A stretch of DNA of 64,000 bases from the NCBI GenBank assembly GCA_028694115.1, contig JAQUUB010000001.1, positions 124,001-188,000 of the forward strand. Reading direction: 5' to 3'. Below the pieces are notes generated by a model. It saw only the letters and a program-made list of their open reading frames with translations. It ran no database searches and had not been told where the DNA came from. Of this stretch, positions 24,376 through 32,777 are shown piece after piece (positions within the stretch are counted from its first letter, which is position 1; each line of letters opens with the position of its first letter). The stretch comes from Lachnospiraceae bacterium. GTDB lineage: Bacteria; Bacillota_A; Clostridia; Lachnospirales; Lachnospiraceae. A program made the position numbers and the translations under genes.

Positions 24376-24810
24376 ATGAGCATTACAAAACAAGATCTTA
24401 AGCAGGGTTCAAGACTCAAGCTTAAAGACTCTCACAAACTGTCAGGAGCAGAGCAAGAAATTGAAGTTGTTTTTGCTGGTGATGCGAATGTGGTAGTCAA
24501 GACTCCAGCAGGTGCTGAAATCGTAGCAGATTACGCAATGCTTGGATCGATGTATGAAGTGGTTCCAGATGTAATCCCTACACAAGAGAACTTTCTTCCA
24601 CGTCTAAAAGATGAATTGGAGCATATTATCGCACATCTTTCTGCGTTTAATAGCTATCAAGCTTCTACAAAAACTGCGGATCATAACATGATTCAAGTTG
24701 GTACAAAGCTTTTTGCTCTAAAGGAAGAAGTAACGAAATATGTAGAGCCAGAATCTGCAGTAGCCTCAGTCCCTAAAGGTCTTGAAGGCTTATTGAAGAA
24801 AACCGCCTAA
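24376..24810 (+). CDS. Hypothetical protein
   Basis: 144 aa. A beta-rich first half (KLKDSHKLSGAEQEIEVVFAGDANVVVKTPAGAEIVADYAML), probably an SH3-like barrel, followed by a helical second half. AAAGGAGGAAT precedes the ATG. Unrecognised. Confidence 0.6.
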   Translation: MSITKQDLKQGSRLKLKDSHKLSGAEQEIEVVFAGDANVVVKTPAGAEIVADYAMLGSMYEVVPDVIPTQENFLPRLKDELEHIIAHLSAFNSYQASTKTADHNMIQVGTKLFALKEEVTKYVEPESAVASVPKGLEGLLKKTA

Positions 24811-24829
24811 TATAATCTTACATCACTAG

Positions 24830-24894
24830 ACTCCAAGAGTTTAAAGTAGTTACAATCATTGGATATGTATTTCTCTTTAGACCTTGGAGTTTTT
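24830..24894 (+). promoter_or_regulatory. Long-loop hairpin pairing with the next gene's ribosome site
   Basis: ACTCCAAG pairs with CTTGGAGT over about 45 nt. The 3' strand contains the GGAG site of the metalloprotease gene and runs into TTTTT just before its ATG. It could be an attenuator or a translation switch. Confidence 0.5.
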
Positions 24895-24896
24895 AA

Positions 24897-25784
24897 ATGA
24901 AAAAAATGCTAACTTTATTAGTAGCGATCCTACTATCTCTCCCTGCTTATTCACATGAATCATGTATCCCTCAGAATAATATAAGGATTCCAGTATCATA
25001 TTCAAAATCAATTACAGCAATGGACGAAGCTAAGTTCAATGAAGTAATCGATTCAATCGAACAAATATATGCTCCAATTTTTAAAGAGGAATATAAAGCT
25101 CAACTTCAAATTGAGCGCAACTGGGAAGATGAAACTGTAAATGCCTATGCAATGCAATCAGGCAAAACATGGAAAGTTGCAATGTTCGGTGGACTTGCAC
25201 GCCATGAAACAATTACTGAAGACGGATTTCGTGCAGTTGTTTGCCACGAAGTTGGTCACCACATCGGTGGAGCAGTAAGGAAAGGCTTTTCTTGGGCTTC
25301 TAATGAAGGTCAAGCCGACTACTTTGCTACATCAAAATGTCTAAAAAAATTCTTTGAGGCTGAAGATGAAAAAGAAAAAACTATTAAATTCTACAGAACT
25401 AAAATTGCCGAAGGGGATCTTAATCGCCAGTTTGCAAAAAAACGCTGTAATGAAACTCACAGTAACTTATTGGAATCTGCGAGCTGCTTTAGGGGTGCAA
25501 TGGCAGGACAGTCTCTTGCAGAATTATTTCGGGCACTCGGACAAAGCTCAAAAGATCTCAAATTTGAATCCCCTGATCCTAAAAAAGTAACAAGAACAAA
25601 TCATAATCATCCTGATTCTCAGTGTCGAATGGATACATATTTCCAAGGAGCACTTTGTATTGCAGATAAGGATATGTTTCCTAGTAATACTGATGTAACT
25701 GTTAGTTACTGCACAGAAAAAGAAGGATACACAATTGGTGTTAGACCACATTGCTGGTACAACCCTTCTGAATACGAAAAATAA
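24897..25784 (+). CDS. Secreted zinc metalloprotease-like protein (HExxH)
   Basis: 295 aa. Signal peptide MKKMLTLLVAILLSLPAYS. VVCHEVGHHIGG near residue 120 is the HExxH zinc site, and NEGQADYFATSKCLK supplies a likely third ligand and Met-turn-like region, as in M48-type peptidases. Many cysteines suggest disulphides. Likely periplasmic; may degrade envelope proteins. Confidence 0.75.
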   Translation: MKKMLTLLVAILLSLPAYSHESCIPQNNIRIPVSYSKSITAMDEAKFNEVIDSIEQIYAPIFKEEYKAQLQIERNWEDETVNAYAMQSGKTWKVAMFGGLARHETITEDGFRAVVCHEVGHHIGGAVRKGFSWASNEGQADYFATSKCLKKFFEAEDEKEKTIKFYRTKIAEGDLNRQFAKKRCNETHSNLLESASCFRGAMAGQSLAELFRALGQSSKDLKFESPDPKKVTRTNHNHPDSQCRMDTYFQGALCIADKDMFPSNTDVTVSYCTEKEGYTIGVRPHCWYNPSEYEK

Positions 25785-25812
25785 ATCACCACAAGACAAA
25801 TAAATCAAATAG

Positions 25813-25842
25813 AACCCTGGCTTCGGCTGGGGTTTTTTATTT
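25813..25842 (+). terminator. Intrinsic terminator
   Basis: AACCCTGGC pairs with GCTGGGGTT around a TTCG loop, followed by TTTTATTT. Ends the protease transcript. Confidence 0.8.
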
Positions 25843-25854
25843 CAAGGAGTTTAT

Positions 25855-26076
25855 ATGCCAAAACTAAGAATTCTTGAAAGAAATGATGGAAAATGTTATG
25901 TCCAAATTAAGAGCTTTCTCCTTTGGGTAAAAGTAATTGAAACAAATATATATTCTGACGATTACAGGGATCCGAGACTCTTCAAGAGTTTAAGTGAGGC
26001 AGAACAATATATAGAAGAATATAAAAGATCTATTATTGCTCATAAAATAAAACAAACACATGAATCAATGAGATAA
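25855..26076 (+). CDS. Small hypothetical protein
   Basis: 73 aa, beta-beta-helix look (KLRILERNDGKCYVQIKSFLLWVKV, then a charged helix). CAAGGAG precedes the ATG. It resembles small phage proteins that rewrite the display of a numeric field (D-x-x-x-F-x-S-L-x-E-A), but no named family is certain. Confidence 0.55.
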   Translation: MPKLRILERNDGKCYVQIKSFLLWVKVIETNIYSDDYRDPRLFKSLSEAEQYIEEYKRSIIAHKIKQTHESMR

Positions 26077-26078
26077 GC

Positions 26079-26528
26079 ATGAAAATAGGATTAGATATTC
26101 ACGGTGTATTAGATCATCACCCAGAGCGTTTCATTAAGATAGCATTAGAAAATTGGGATGCCTTTGAGTGGGGGCTTCATGCTGAAAGAGAAGACAATAA
26201 TAGAAACAATTATGTTAACTATATCATTACCGGACCAACTAAAGAAAAAGCACTAATTGAATTGCAAGCTCTTGCTGATAAATACAATAATGGTGCTCCA
26301 TTTTGGGATGAAATTTATTCAATCGTAGACTACATCAAGGAATACAATGTTCCTTATACAGTTAATGATAAAGGCCAAATATGGGCTTTACATGAAGACG
26401 ATTGGAATAAGATTAAAGGAATATTAGCTCATAAACTTGAACTAGACATCCACTATGATGACTCTTTGTGTTATGAAAAATATTTTCCTGCTGGTGTTTT
26501 TTGCTATGTAGTACGTAGAAAGGAATAA
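26079..26528 (+). CDS. HAD-like phosphatase, DIHGVLD variant (copy 1)
   Basis: 149 aa. MKIGLDIHGVLDHHPE is a HAD motif I in which the second Asp of D-x-D is His. IITGPT resembles motif II, and LDIHYDDS near 120 is motif IV. A close paralogue lies at 53141. Such proteins in phages are annotated as 5'-nucleotidase-like; the D-to-H change may alter or abolish phosphatase activity. Confidence 0.75.
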   Translation: MKIGLDIHGVLDHHPERFIKIALENWDAFEWGLHAEREDNNRNNYVNYIITGPTKEKALIELQALADKYNNGAPFWDEIYSIVDYIKEYNVPYTVNDKGQIWALHEDDWNKIKGILAHKLELDIHYDDSLCYEKYFPAGVFCYVVRRKE

Positions 26529-26530
26529 AA

Positions 26531-26740
26531 ATGGCTAAATCATTTTCAATGATTAAAGATAAAGATATTAAATTAATTGGAACATCATATCTTCTCAATG
26601 GTATTGGAGAAGAGGGGAAAGACTTAAGAGGAAAATTCACAGGGATTGACACAGAAGGTCGCTATGAATTCTTAATAACTTCAAGAGATACAGATCTAGA
26701 GGCATACTCTACCAGAACACCGAATGAGGATATAAAATGA
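26531..26740 (+). CDS. Small hypothetical protein
   Basis: 69 aa, beta-rich (IKLIGTSYLLNGIGEEGKDLRGKFTGIDTEGRYEFLIT). Starts two bases after the HAD gene and overlaps the lipoprotein gene by four bases. Unrecognised. Confidence 0.55.
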   Translation: MAKSFSMIKDKDIKLIGTSYLLNGIGEEGKDLRGKFTGIDTEGRYEFLITSRDTDLEAYSTRTPNEDIK

Positions 26741-27711
26741 AATTTTTTATTATACTTTTAATGTTTGTCATCTTAAGTAGCTGCGGAAGCATACCACAAG
26801 ATCCAACGATGCCTCCCATGGATGGGAACCTAAGAACCCTAGAAATGGCATCATGTGGAAAGCGCGATGTAGGGATTTTAGGATGTGAAACCAATCTTGA
26901 TGATGGTATCTTAGAAATACCTGTACTCTACGCTGGAGAAATCCATATTAGAAGTGATAATTGTAATTTCTTTGAAAACAAAAGATATGGTGGCACACAG
27001 GTTTTAACTTATTACCATAAAGACTTAATAGCTAACAAACCATCAACTGAGAAAAGCTGTATCTATGATATCAAAGTTTTCATAAGTGGATATGACAAAG
27101 GACTTCGTGGTGAATTTTTCCTTTCAGATAAAGAATTCAGATATCCGGAATTTAAAATCTTCAGCCAATCATTTGAAGGACTTGGCTGGATCCAAGTTAA
27201 AGAAGGAACTGATCTCGTTAACTCTATTAGCTTTAAAGTGGCAGACCCAGGAATCATCTTCTGGGAGTGTGGTCAAAGAAAGGGTGAAAAAAGTTACGAA
27301 GCTAACCCTCAAATATCTTTTGAAGAAATCTTTAAAGCATACATTTTCGAAAAAGACTCTTGCTACCTTAACGTTGGGATCATTCCGAATGATCCAAAGA
27401 AAGAAGTAATGATGGCTAAGATTGCTGTCAATGTATTTGATAAGTCAATCACAAGCCTATCGGAACCTACTTTTGAATTCAAAAAAGGAATTCGGAAATA
27501 TTCATTAAAAGTAATTGCTGATCCCTATACTGCAGGTATACAAGTAAAAAATAAATTTAAAATTACTAAAGGGACTAAAGTTAAAACTTTCAAAATCAGA
27601 GTAAATAAAAACGAAGAAGTTCCAGTAAGAATCATTACTGCGGGTGGTCGTTATCTGCTTCTTAAGGTTAAAAATGGAGAAGTAATATGGAAGAATTATA
27701 TAAAATACTAA
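26737..27711 (+). CDS. Lipoprotein
   Basis: 324 aa. Lipobox MKFFIILLMFVILSSC, then a mostly beta-stranded body with three or four regions, several cysteines and a terminal KVKTFKIRVNKNEEVPVRIITAGGRYLLLKVKNGE. Large for a phage lipoprotein. An outer-surface or periplasmic role is likely; the family is not recognised. Confidence 0.7.
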   Translation: MKFFIILLMFVILSSCGSIPQDPTMPPMDGNLRTLEMASCGKRDVGILGCETNLDDGILEIPVLYAGEIHIRSDNCNFFENKRYGGTQVLTYYHKDLIANKPSTEKSCIYDIKVFISGYDKGLRGEFFLSDKEFRYPEFKIFSQSFEGLGWIQVKEGTDLVNSISFKVADPGIIFWECGQRKGEKSYEANPQISFEEIFKAYIFEKDSCYLNVGIIPNDPKKEVMMAKIAVNVFDKSITSLSEPTFEFKKGIRKYSLKVIADPYTAGIQVKNKFKITKGTKVKTFKIRVNKNEEVPVRIITAGGRYLLLKVKNGEVIWKNYIKY

Positions 27712-27980
27712 TGGCTGTTGTGAATGGCGCTAATAGCCCCTGGATTACCGCTATAGGAGCGATTGCGGCATTAGTCCTAGGATTGTTCGGACTTCAGATC
27801 AAAGCTCGAATGAGGGCTGATAAAGCCTCAAGAGAGAAAGAGTCAGACAAGGAACGAGAACTAGACAGAATAGAAGATGATAACTCTGTAGGCGATGGAA
27901 ATATTAGAGATCGTTTAAATCAAAGGAATAACAATGACAACATTGACATTAGTGGAAAAGATCCCGGAACACCTACCTAA
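27687..27980 (+). CDS. Membrane-anchored charged protein (spanin/holin-like layout)
   Basis: 97 aa. One membrane segment (SPWITAIGAIAALVLGLFGLQIKA, residues ~17-40) followed by a highly charged helix (RMRADKASREKESDKERELDRIEDD). It overlaps both neighbours. The layout would fit an inner-membrane spanin, next to an upstream lipoprotein, but this is only a structural analogy. Confidence 0.55.
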   Translation: MEELYKILMAVVNGANSPWITAIGAIAALVLGLFGLQIKARMRADKASREKESDKERELDRIEDDNSVGDGNIRDRLNQRNNNDNIDISGKDPGTPT

Positions 27981-28344
27981 ATATCTTTCAAGTACAAAAC
28001 TTGTTATGCCTGAACATCTAAACCCACATGGGACACTCTTCGGAGGTCAAATGATGAGCTGGATGGATAAGATGGGAGCAATGCTTGGAGCCAGAATTTC
28101 AAAAGGCAAAGTAGTTACTGCTAATGTTTCTGAAATAAACTTTAAAACTCCAGCCCTTTGTGGAGATCAAGTTCAGTTAGAAGCTTATTTGTTTAATCTA
28201 GGGAACAGCTCTATGCAGATTCTGGTTGATGCATTTATTATTCCCGTAAGTCAAGGAAGTGCAGATAAGACATTAACTGCTACAGCAAAATTTGTTTTTG
28301 TACATCTCGACGAGAATAATAAGCCGAAAACAATTCCAAGGTAA
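27934..28344 (+). CDS. Acyl-CoA thioesterase (hotdog fold, YciA/BFIT-like)
   Basis: 136 aa. LVMPEHLNPHGTLFGGQMMSWMDKMGAM near residues 24-51 is the signature of acyl-CoA hydrolases (N-x-x-G-x-x-F-G-G-x-x-M-x-W-x-D, catalytic Asp). VTANVSEINFKTPALCGDQV continues the hotdog domain. It hydrolyses acyl-CoA thioesters. AAAGGAATAAC precedes the ATG within the previous gene. Unusual cargo for a phage; may affect membrane lipids. Confidence 0.85.
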   Translation: MTTLTLVEKIPEHLPKYLSSTKLVMPEHLNPHGTLFGGQMMSWMDKMGAMLGARISKGKVVTANVSEINFKTPALCGDQVQLEAYLFNLGNSSMQILVDAFIIPVSQGSADKTLTATAKFVFVHLDENNKPKTIPR

Positions 28345-28347
28345 GAT

Positions 28348-28902
28348 ATGGCAATTACAGACATCAATGTTGGATTCAACTATAAGAAAAGTTCTTTTGT
28401 ACCAAATGAAAGTCTCAAAACTCCGCGATCTATTAGGTCTAATTATTTAATAATGAGATTTGAAGATTTAGATGAACATAAATTAATTAAAGATACTCAA
28501 GAAAGATACCTCGAATATTACGATAGTGCATCTAAGAGGGTTGGCTTTTCTGCAATGAAAACAATTCTTAGAACAATTAAAGTAGGACAAGAGACCGGAG
28601 GATTCAAGTATGGAGGCTGGACAAATGTAGAGGCAGTAATCAGAGCTTGGTCTGAAACCTTTGGTTTACCAATTGATGGATTATTAGCTATTCAGACTAT
28701 AAAAAATCTGATACAAAATACACTCTTTAATGAATTGAATCTCTCCTCACCTAACCTTAGAATTGAAATAGAAGATATTGAACGAGGATCAGAGTACTCT
28801 AAGGTTCGTCTATATTCTGGAAGACTAGGACAAGTAAAAAATGAGGATTCTGAAAACGGAGGAAATAATGGACAAATTATTGGCAACAGAAGAAGACGTT
28901 AA
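28348..28902 (+). CDS. Hypothetical protein
   Basis: 184 aa, mixed alpha/beta with a basic tail (GNRRRR). No known motif. It begins three bases after the thioesterase stop and overlaps the GroES-like gene by 35 bases, so it belongs to the chaperonin transcript. Confidence 0.6.
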   Translation: MAITDINVGFNYKKSSFVPNESLKTPRSIRSNYLIMRFEDLDEHKLIKDTQERYLEYYDSASKRVGFSAMKTILRTIKVGQETGGFKYGGWTNVEAVIRAWSETFGLPIDGLLAIQTIKNLIQNTLFNELNLSSPNLRIEIEDIERGSEYSKVRLYSGRLGQVKNEDSENGGNNGQIIGNRRRR

Positions 28903-29170
28903 GAAATTTGAAGCAACCCTAATTGCCACATCAACAAAAGTTATTGTTGCAATTGAAAAGGGTAACGATAGACTTTCATTTGATATTTCAAATGTAAGAA
29001 TGGGGAGACTGGTAACGTCTGGTCGCAATACTTCGCTAAAAACTCTTGATGGCAGCAAGCATTATATTGTTTCTTTTGGAGGAGCAGTAGCTGAACTTCC
29101 TTATGAAACTAAAGGCTTTGGATATTTAGTAATGGATGAAGAAAATGTCCATGCATTAAAGGCAGTATAA
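28868..29170 (+). CDS. groS: GroES-like co-chaperonin
   Basis: 100 aa from the ATG behind GGAGGAAATA. Layout follows GroES: an early VIVAIEKG strand, a MGRLVTSGRN segment (GroES G-x-V-x-x-V-G), KHYIVSFGG (V-G-D-x-V-x-F) and the terminal GYLVMDEENVHALKAV (E-x-L-I-M-x-E-x-D-I-L-A-V). The mobile loop I-V-L is not evident. Its stop abuts the GroEL ATG, the standard groES-groEL order. Divergent, so homology rests on pattern plus position. Confidence 0.7.
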   Translation: MDKLLATEEDVKKFEATLIATSTKVIVAIEKGNDRLSFDISNVRMGRLVTSGRNTSLKTLDGSKHYIVSFGGAVAELPYETKGFGYLVMDEENVHALKAV

Positions 29171-30793
29171 ATGAAGAAAATTATATTAGGAAATACTAGA
29201 TCAGTTATTAATGAGACTGTTTCTGAGTTTGAAAATTTGGTATGTGCAACTATGGGGCCATATGGTCAGACAATCGCTTTCCAAAATGAAATCGGAGTTC
29301 CGGTAATCACTAAAGATGGCGTTTCTGTTGCTAAGGCAATTGAATTTGATAAACCTGAGAAAAACCTAATTGCAAAAATTCTTAAGCAAGCTGCTGAGAA
29401 AACGAATGATGAAGCAGGAGATGGAACGACAACCTCAACAGCTATAGCATCAGCAACAGTTCGAGAAGGAAACAAGGCTCTTGCTGCAGGCAATGATGTT
29501 AATTCATTACGTCGAGGAATTAATCAATCCCTTGAAAAGGTTCTTGCAAGACTTGACCAACAGCGTGTAGATTTTAGCGATAAAACGGAAAATGAAAAGG
29601 CTGAAATTCTTACAAAAATTGCAATGATCTCTACAAATGGAGATCACAAGATTTCAGAACTTATAGCTTCAGCAGTAGCTAAAGCAGGAAGATCAGGAGT
29701 TGTTAACGTACAAAAAGGTGCATTAGACTTTAGTCTAGTTCAGTCTACTGGTATGAAAATTCCCAATGCAAGCTTTACTGACTATGAATTTGTAAGAGGA
29801 TCAGCAGAAAAGAAAGTTATACTTAAAAAGTGTCGTATATTAATTACTACATATGATCTTGAAAGTGCAAACGTAATTAGAGCACTAGATGATAAAGTCT
29901 TGACTCCAATTATGAATGCTGGAGAGACACTTCTTGTTATGCCTAGAAAAGCTGATAAAGGTTTTTTAGCTAACATGATTAATAATAATGCTAAAGGATA
30001 CCTTAGAAATGTTGTCGTAAAGGCTCCATACTTTGGTGCTGTAGGCAGAGAGATGATGGATGATGTTGCTGCAATGACTGGAGCTACCGTTATTGATGAA
30101 CGAGAAGGTCATAAGTTACAAAATATTCAACTATCAAATCTGGGCTATGCTGAAGAAGTAGAAGTAAATGCACATTCTACAATTCTGTTTCAGCCAAAGA
30201 AAGACGAAGCAAGAGTTGCTAAACGCATTAAAATTCTTGAAGATAAAGCAAAAGCCATTGACTATAAACGTGGCGATGCAGACAAGACACTTGAACGACT
30301 AGCTGCAATTACTGGCAGTGTATACAATGTCAAGATTCCATCATTTTCTGAAGTTGAAGACAAAGAGATTATGGATAGAGTTGAAGATGCAATCAATGCA
30401 TGTAAAGGTGCTTTGGAATTTGGTTATCTTCCTGGTGGCGGAATGGCACTACTTAAAATTGCTCATGAAATAAGTTCTGAATCATCTTACTCAGCAATAC
30501 TTTGCAATATTATATCCTATCCATTTAAACGCATCCTTGATAATGCGGGGAAGAATCATGAGTTGATTTCCAATCAATTAATGCAAGCCCAGAATGATTA
30601 TGTATATGATGCAAGAGAAGGTAAGTTCGGTGAAGCATTAGAACTAGGGATCATTGATTCTTATAAAGTAGTAACTAAGAGCTTAACTAATGGGATATCT
30701 GTTGGTTTAATGCTTTTAACTACCGTAGGGCTTATAGCAGACCTCCCAGAACAAGGACCTATCCCATTTGAATGGGACCCTAGTATGAGCTAA
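29171..30793 (+). CDS. groL: GroEL-type chaperonin
   Basis: 540 aa. Conserved elements: VCATMGPYGQ (T-L-G-P-K-G), ITKDGVSVAKAIEF, AGDGTTTSTAIASA (ATP/Mg, with the catalytic GDGTT), GYLPGGGMALL (E-G-I-V-x-G-G-G). The C-terminus lacks the GGM repeat and ends in PFEWDPSMS. It folds proteins in an ATP-driven ring. Divergent phage GroELs of this length are known from jumbo phages; it may serve a phage protein too large or odd for the host chaperonin. Confidence 0.92.
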   Translation: MKKIILGNTRSVINETVSEFENLVCATMGPYGQTIAFQNEIGVPVITKDGVSVAKAIEFDKPEKNLIAKILKQAAEKTNDEAGDGTTTSTAIASATVREGNKALAAGNDVNSLRRGINQSLEKVLARLDQQRVDFSDKTENEKAEILTKIAMISTNGDHKISELIASAVAKAGRSGVVNVQKGALDFSLVQSTGMKIPNASFTDYEFVRGSAEKKVILKKCRILITTYDLESANVIRALDDKVLTPIMNAGETLLVMPRKADKGFLANMINNNAKGYLRNVVVKAPYFGAVGREMMDDVAAMTGATVIDEREGHKLQNIQLSNLGYAEEVEVNAHSTILFQPKKDEARVAKRIKILEDKAKAIDYKRGDADKTLERLAAITGSVYNVKIPSFSEVEDKEIMDRVEDAINACKGALEFGYLPGGGMALLKIAHEISSESSYSAILCNIISYPFKRILDNAGKNHELISNQLMQAQNDYVYDAREGKFGEALELGIIDSYKVVTKSLTNGISVGLMLLTTVGLIADLPEQGPIPFEWDPSMS

Positions 30794-30815
30794 ATCAGAT
30801 TATCATTAGACACGG

Positions 30816-30860
30816 AGCCTCCTAAAAATTAAAATATTTCTAAGGGAAATAGGGGAGGCT
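30816..30860 (+). promoter_or_regulatory. Hairpin covering the ribosome site of the next gene
   Basis: AGCCTCC (30816-30822) pairs with GGAGGCT (30854-30860). The 3' strand contains the GGGGAGG Shine-Dalgarno of the gene at 30863. A translational control structure is likely, though a processing role is possible. Confidence 0.5.
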
Positions 30861-30862
30861 TC

Positions 30863-31120
30863 ATGTTGATAATTTTAGCATTGGGGATTGCAGCATTTGG
30901 TGCAGTTTTCTATAAATTGGTTACTACAAATCACTGGACTATTGGTAAGAAACTACTAGTCTGCTTGGTAGCATCGTTACTAGTTGAATTAGTTGGGAAG
31001 CTAATTATTCTAGCATTTGCTTTTCCAGTAGTTATGGTAAGTTTACTTCAGATTCCAGTTATATTTATTGGTACTTTAATGGCGTATTTCTTTTATAGGA
31101 AAGAAGACGTATTAGGATAA
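30863..31120 (+). CDS. Small membrane protein
   Basis: 85 aa, about three hydrophobic segments (residues 1-20, 29-52, 56-78). A strong AGGGGAGG site precedes the ATG but is paired upstream. Followed after four bases by another membrane gene. Unknown function. Confidence 0.6.
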   Translation: MLIILALGIAAFGAVFYKLVTTNHWTIGKKLLVCLVASLLVELVGKLIILAFAFPVVMVSLLQIPVIFIGTLMAYFFYRKEDVLG

Positions 31121-31124
31121 AACA

Positions 31125-31427
31125 ATGTGGGCTGTACTGCTGAAGATTTTCGAGGTTGCAGGACCTTGGATTGGCTTAGGTGTAGTTGTTATAGGAATTC
31201 TTGCCTGTACCATCTATATGCTCTGGAAAGAACTATCAAAAGAAAGAGCAGACAATAATGCAAACTATAAAGCAATGATAGAATCGCAGCAGAAAGCCAA
31301 CAAAGATATCGTTCATCAAATGTTCGATGTTGTTAACCGAAACACTGAAGCTTATACCAGAAGTACTGAAGCAGTAAAAGAGCTAAAAGAAAGCATGCGT
31401 GATCTAAGGATTACGTTTTCCAAATAG
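31125..31427 (+). CDS. Membrane-anchored coiled-coil protein
   Basis: 100 aa: membrane segment near residues 12-33 (GPWIGLGVVVIGILACTIYMLW), then a charged coiled coil to the end. Layout fits spanin, holin-accessory or sensing proteins. No family recognised. Confidence 0.6.
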   Translation: MWAVLLKIFEVAGPWIGLGVVVIGILACTIYMLWKELSKERADNNANYKAMIESQQKANKDIVHQMFDVVNRNTEAYTRSTEAVKELKESMRDLRITFSK

Positions 31428-31429
31428 GC

Positions 31430-31590
31430 ATATCTAGACCACGTTATTATATAACGGAGGTATCACGGGAAGAAGACGATCGTCTTGATCTAGACTCGCA
31501 ATGGGTCAGACGCTCCTGGATAAGTCTGTAAACATCTGGGGAGATTGCTCAATGCCGGAGAGATACTCTAAAAGTGTCCGGTTTTCCTCT
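31430..31590 (+). ncRNA. Structured noncoding RNA (upstream part of a tRNA-like region)
   Basis: The interval 31428-31988 has no gene. Its first part holds CGTTAT/ATAACG, the palindrome AAGACGATCGTCTT, a closing CTAGA/TCTAG helix, CAGAC/GTCTG and a CCGGA...TCCGG hairpin followed by TTTT. The folding is dense for an intergenic stretch, and two tRNA-like domains follow. Confidence 0.5.
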
Positions 31591-31641
31591 CTATTCTTAA
31601 AACAAAAATCAATGTGTCCGTAATAGCCTGAATAAGTAATA

Positions 31642-31710
31642 GAGCTTTAGCTCAGCTGGTAGAGCACCGAGAGTTGTCTCGGGGTCGCTGGTTCGATTCC
31701 AGTAAGCTCA
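31642..31710 (+). tRNA. tRNA-like element with shortened anticodon loop
   Basis: D-arm GCTC-AGCTGGTA-GAGC and T-arm GCTGG-TTCGATT-CCAGT are canonical, and GAGCTT/AAGCTC forms a six-pair acceptor. The anticodon position is a CCGAG/CTCGG stem with a six-base AGTTGT loop (or a six-pair stem with a GTTG loop). CCA is not encoded. It could be tRNA-Thr/Gln that has decayed, or a mimic. Confidence 0.5.
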
Positions 31711-31826
31711 CAAATATGAAAGTTCATTAAGGTTCCCTTCGGAAGGCGAGCATGGGCCTCTCGTCTTAATAAATAAAAGGTCCATCTTTAATTATCTAAT
31801 AACAAATTTCTGTATATCTCAACAAA

Positions 31827-31894
31827 TGAGTAGCTCAGTTGGTAGAGCGCCATGCCTAAACAGCGAGGAGGTCGTAGGTTCGAATCCTACCTCG
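31827..31894 (+). tRNA. tRNA-like element with no regular acceptor
   Basis: D-arm GCTC-AGTTGGTA-GAGC and T-arm GTAGG-TTCGAAT-CCTAC are perfect. The acceptor is only TGAG/CTCG, but an outer TCAAC (31819-31823) pairs with GTTGA (31901-31905). No standard anticodon stem is visible. It looks embedded in a larger RNA. Confidence 0.45.
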
Positions 31895-31988
31895 AAAATA
31901 GTTGATTAAAGATCAATTCAGACGGCTTTGGGACAGGTCGAAATAACAGTCCCACTTTTTTAAAATAAAATCTTTTAGGAGAATACAT

Positions 31989-32294
31989 ATGACTAATAAA
32001 ACACGTCAAATCGAGAAAACATTTGTAGTTATTGATGGAAAGAAAATTCCATATTATAGAGTTCCGCCAGGAGTAAGTGGGCTTACAGCTGAAGTTAAGG
32101 CTGATCTTGAAATCAAAGATGCGTCTGCATTTGATGCCGATGATTTTGAAACTCTAGAAAGAGACCCTCAATTAGAAGAAGAAATTGAAGGATATCTTTC
32201 TGCGGGAAACATGGATGACTATTATGCTGAAAATTATTTCGTACCTGATAGTTCTAAAGAATTTGAAAATCTCTTTGATAAGATTGAAGAGTAA
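31989..32294 (+). CDS. Acidic hypothetical protein
   Basis: 101 aa, strongly acidic in its second half (DASAFDADDFETLERDPQLEEEIEGYL). TTTTAGGAGAATAC precedes the ATG. May interact with basic or nucleic-acid-binding partners. Unrecognised. Confidence 0.6.
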   Translation: MTNKTRQIEKTFVVIDGKKIPYYRVPPGVSGLTAEVKADLEIKDASAFDADDFETLERDPQLEEEIEGYLSAGNMDDYYAENYFVPDSSKEFENLFDKIEE

Positions 32295-32328
32295 AATATT
32301 AACTAACTGACTAAAAAGAGGAGTCTTT

Positions 32329-32682
32329 ATGTCAACAATCAAAACAGGTCTTGTTTATCAACGTACAGTAAAAGGTCCAAACTATATTTGTCTTGGAAAA
32401 GCAAATATCGGTGGTAGAACTATGGTTATTTCTGTAAAAAACGGAAATATTCGTCAAGATGGTAAATGTAAACTTCGCGGAAATGCTGAAGGTGCAGTCC
32501 TTCTTCATGCTCATGAGCCAACTAAAATTGCTCGTATTCATCAAGTTCGTGACATTGACGTTAAGTCCGTGTTTACTAATGGTGAAGCTCTTGCTGAGCT
32601 TGCAGCAGCAACTAAGAAAATGGTTGCTAAAGGTATTGAAACAAGTGCAGAACTTCCTGTTCCTGCTCGTCTTCGTGTATAA
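32329..32682 (+). CDS. Hypothetical protein, well-expressed codon use
   Basis: 117 aa, beta-rich first half (GLVYQRTVKGPNYICLGKANIGGRTMVISVKNGNIRQDGKCKLRGN). CGT/CTT/GCT codons suggest high expression. AAAGAGGAG precedes the ATG. It lies just before the ubiquitin-like gene. Not recognised. Confidence 0.6.
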   Translation: MSTIKTGLVYQRTVKGPNYICLGKANIGGRTMVISVKNGNIRQDGKCKLRGNAEGAVLLHAHEPTKIARIHQVRDIDVKSVFTNGEALAELAAATKKMVAKGIETSAELPVPARLRV

Positions 32683-32777
32683 TTAAGTTTCATTTTTGAA
32701 GTTTTCGTATTATTCTATTTAATTAATTTTCAATTAACCTGTCCCAGAGAGGACAAAAATTCGTAAGGAGAAATTCT

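Noticed and set aside
27687..27980. Firm call of an i-spanin
   Set aside because: Only the membrane-plus-charged-helix layout supports it; no partner o-spanin motif or lysis cassette is evident, so it is left as a hypothetical membrane protein.
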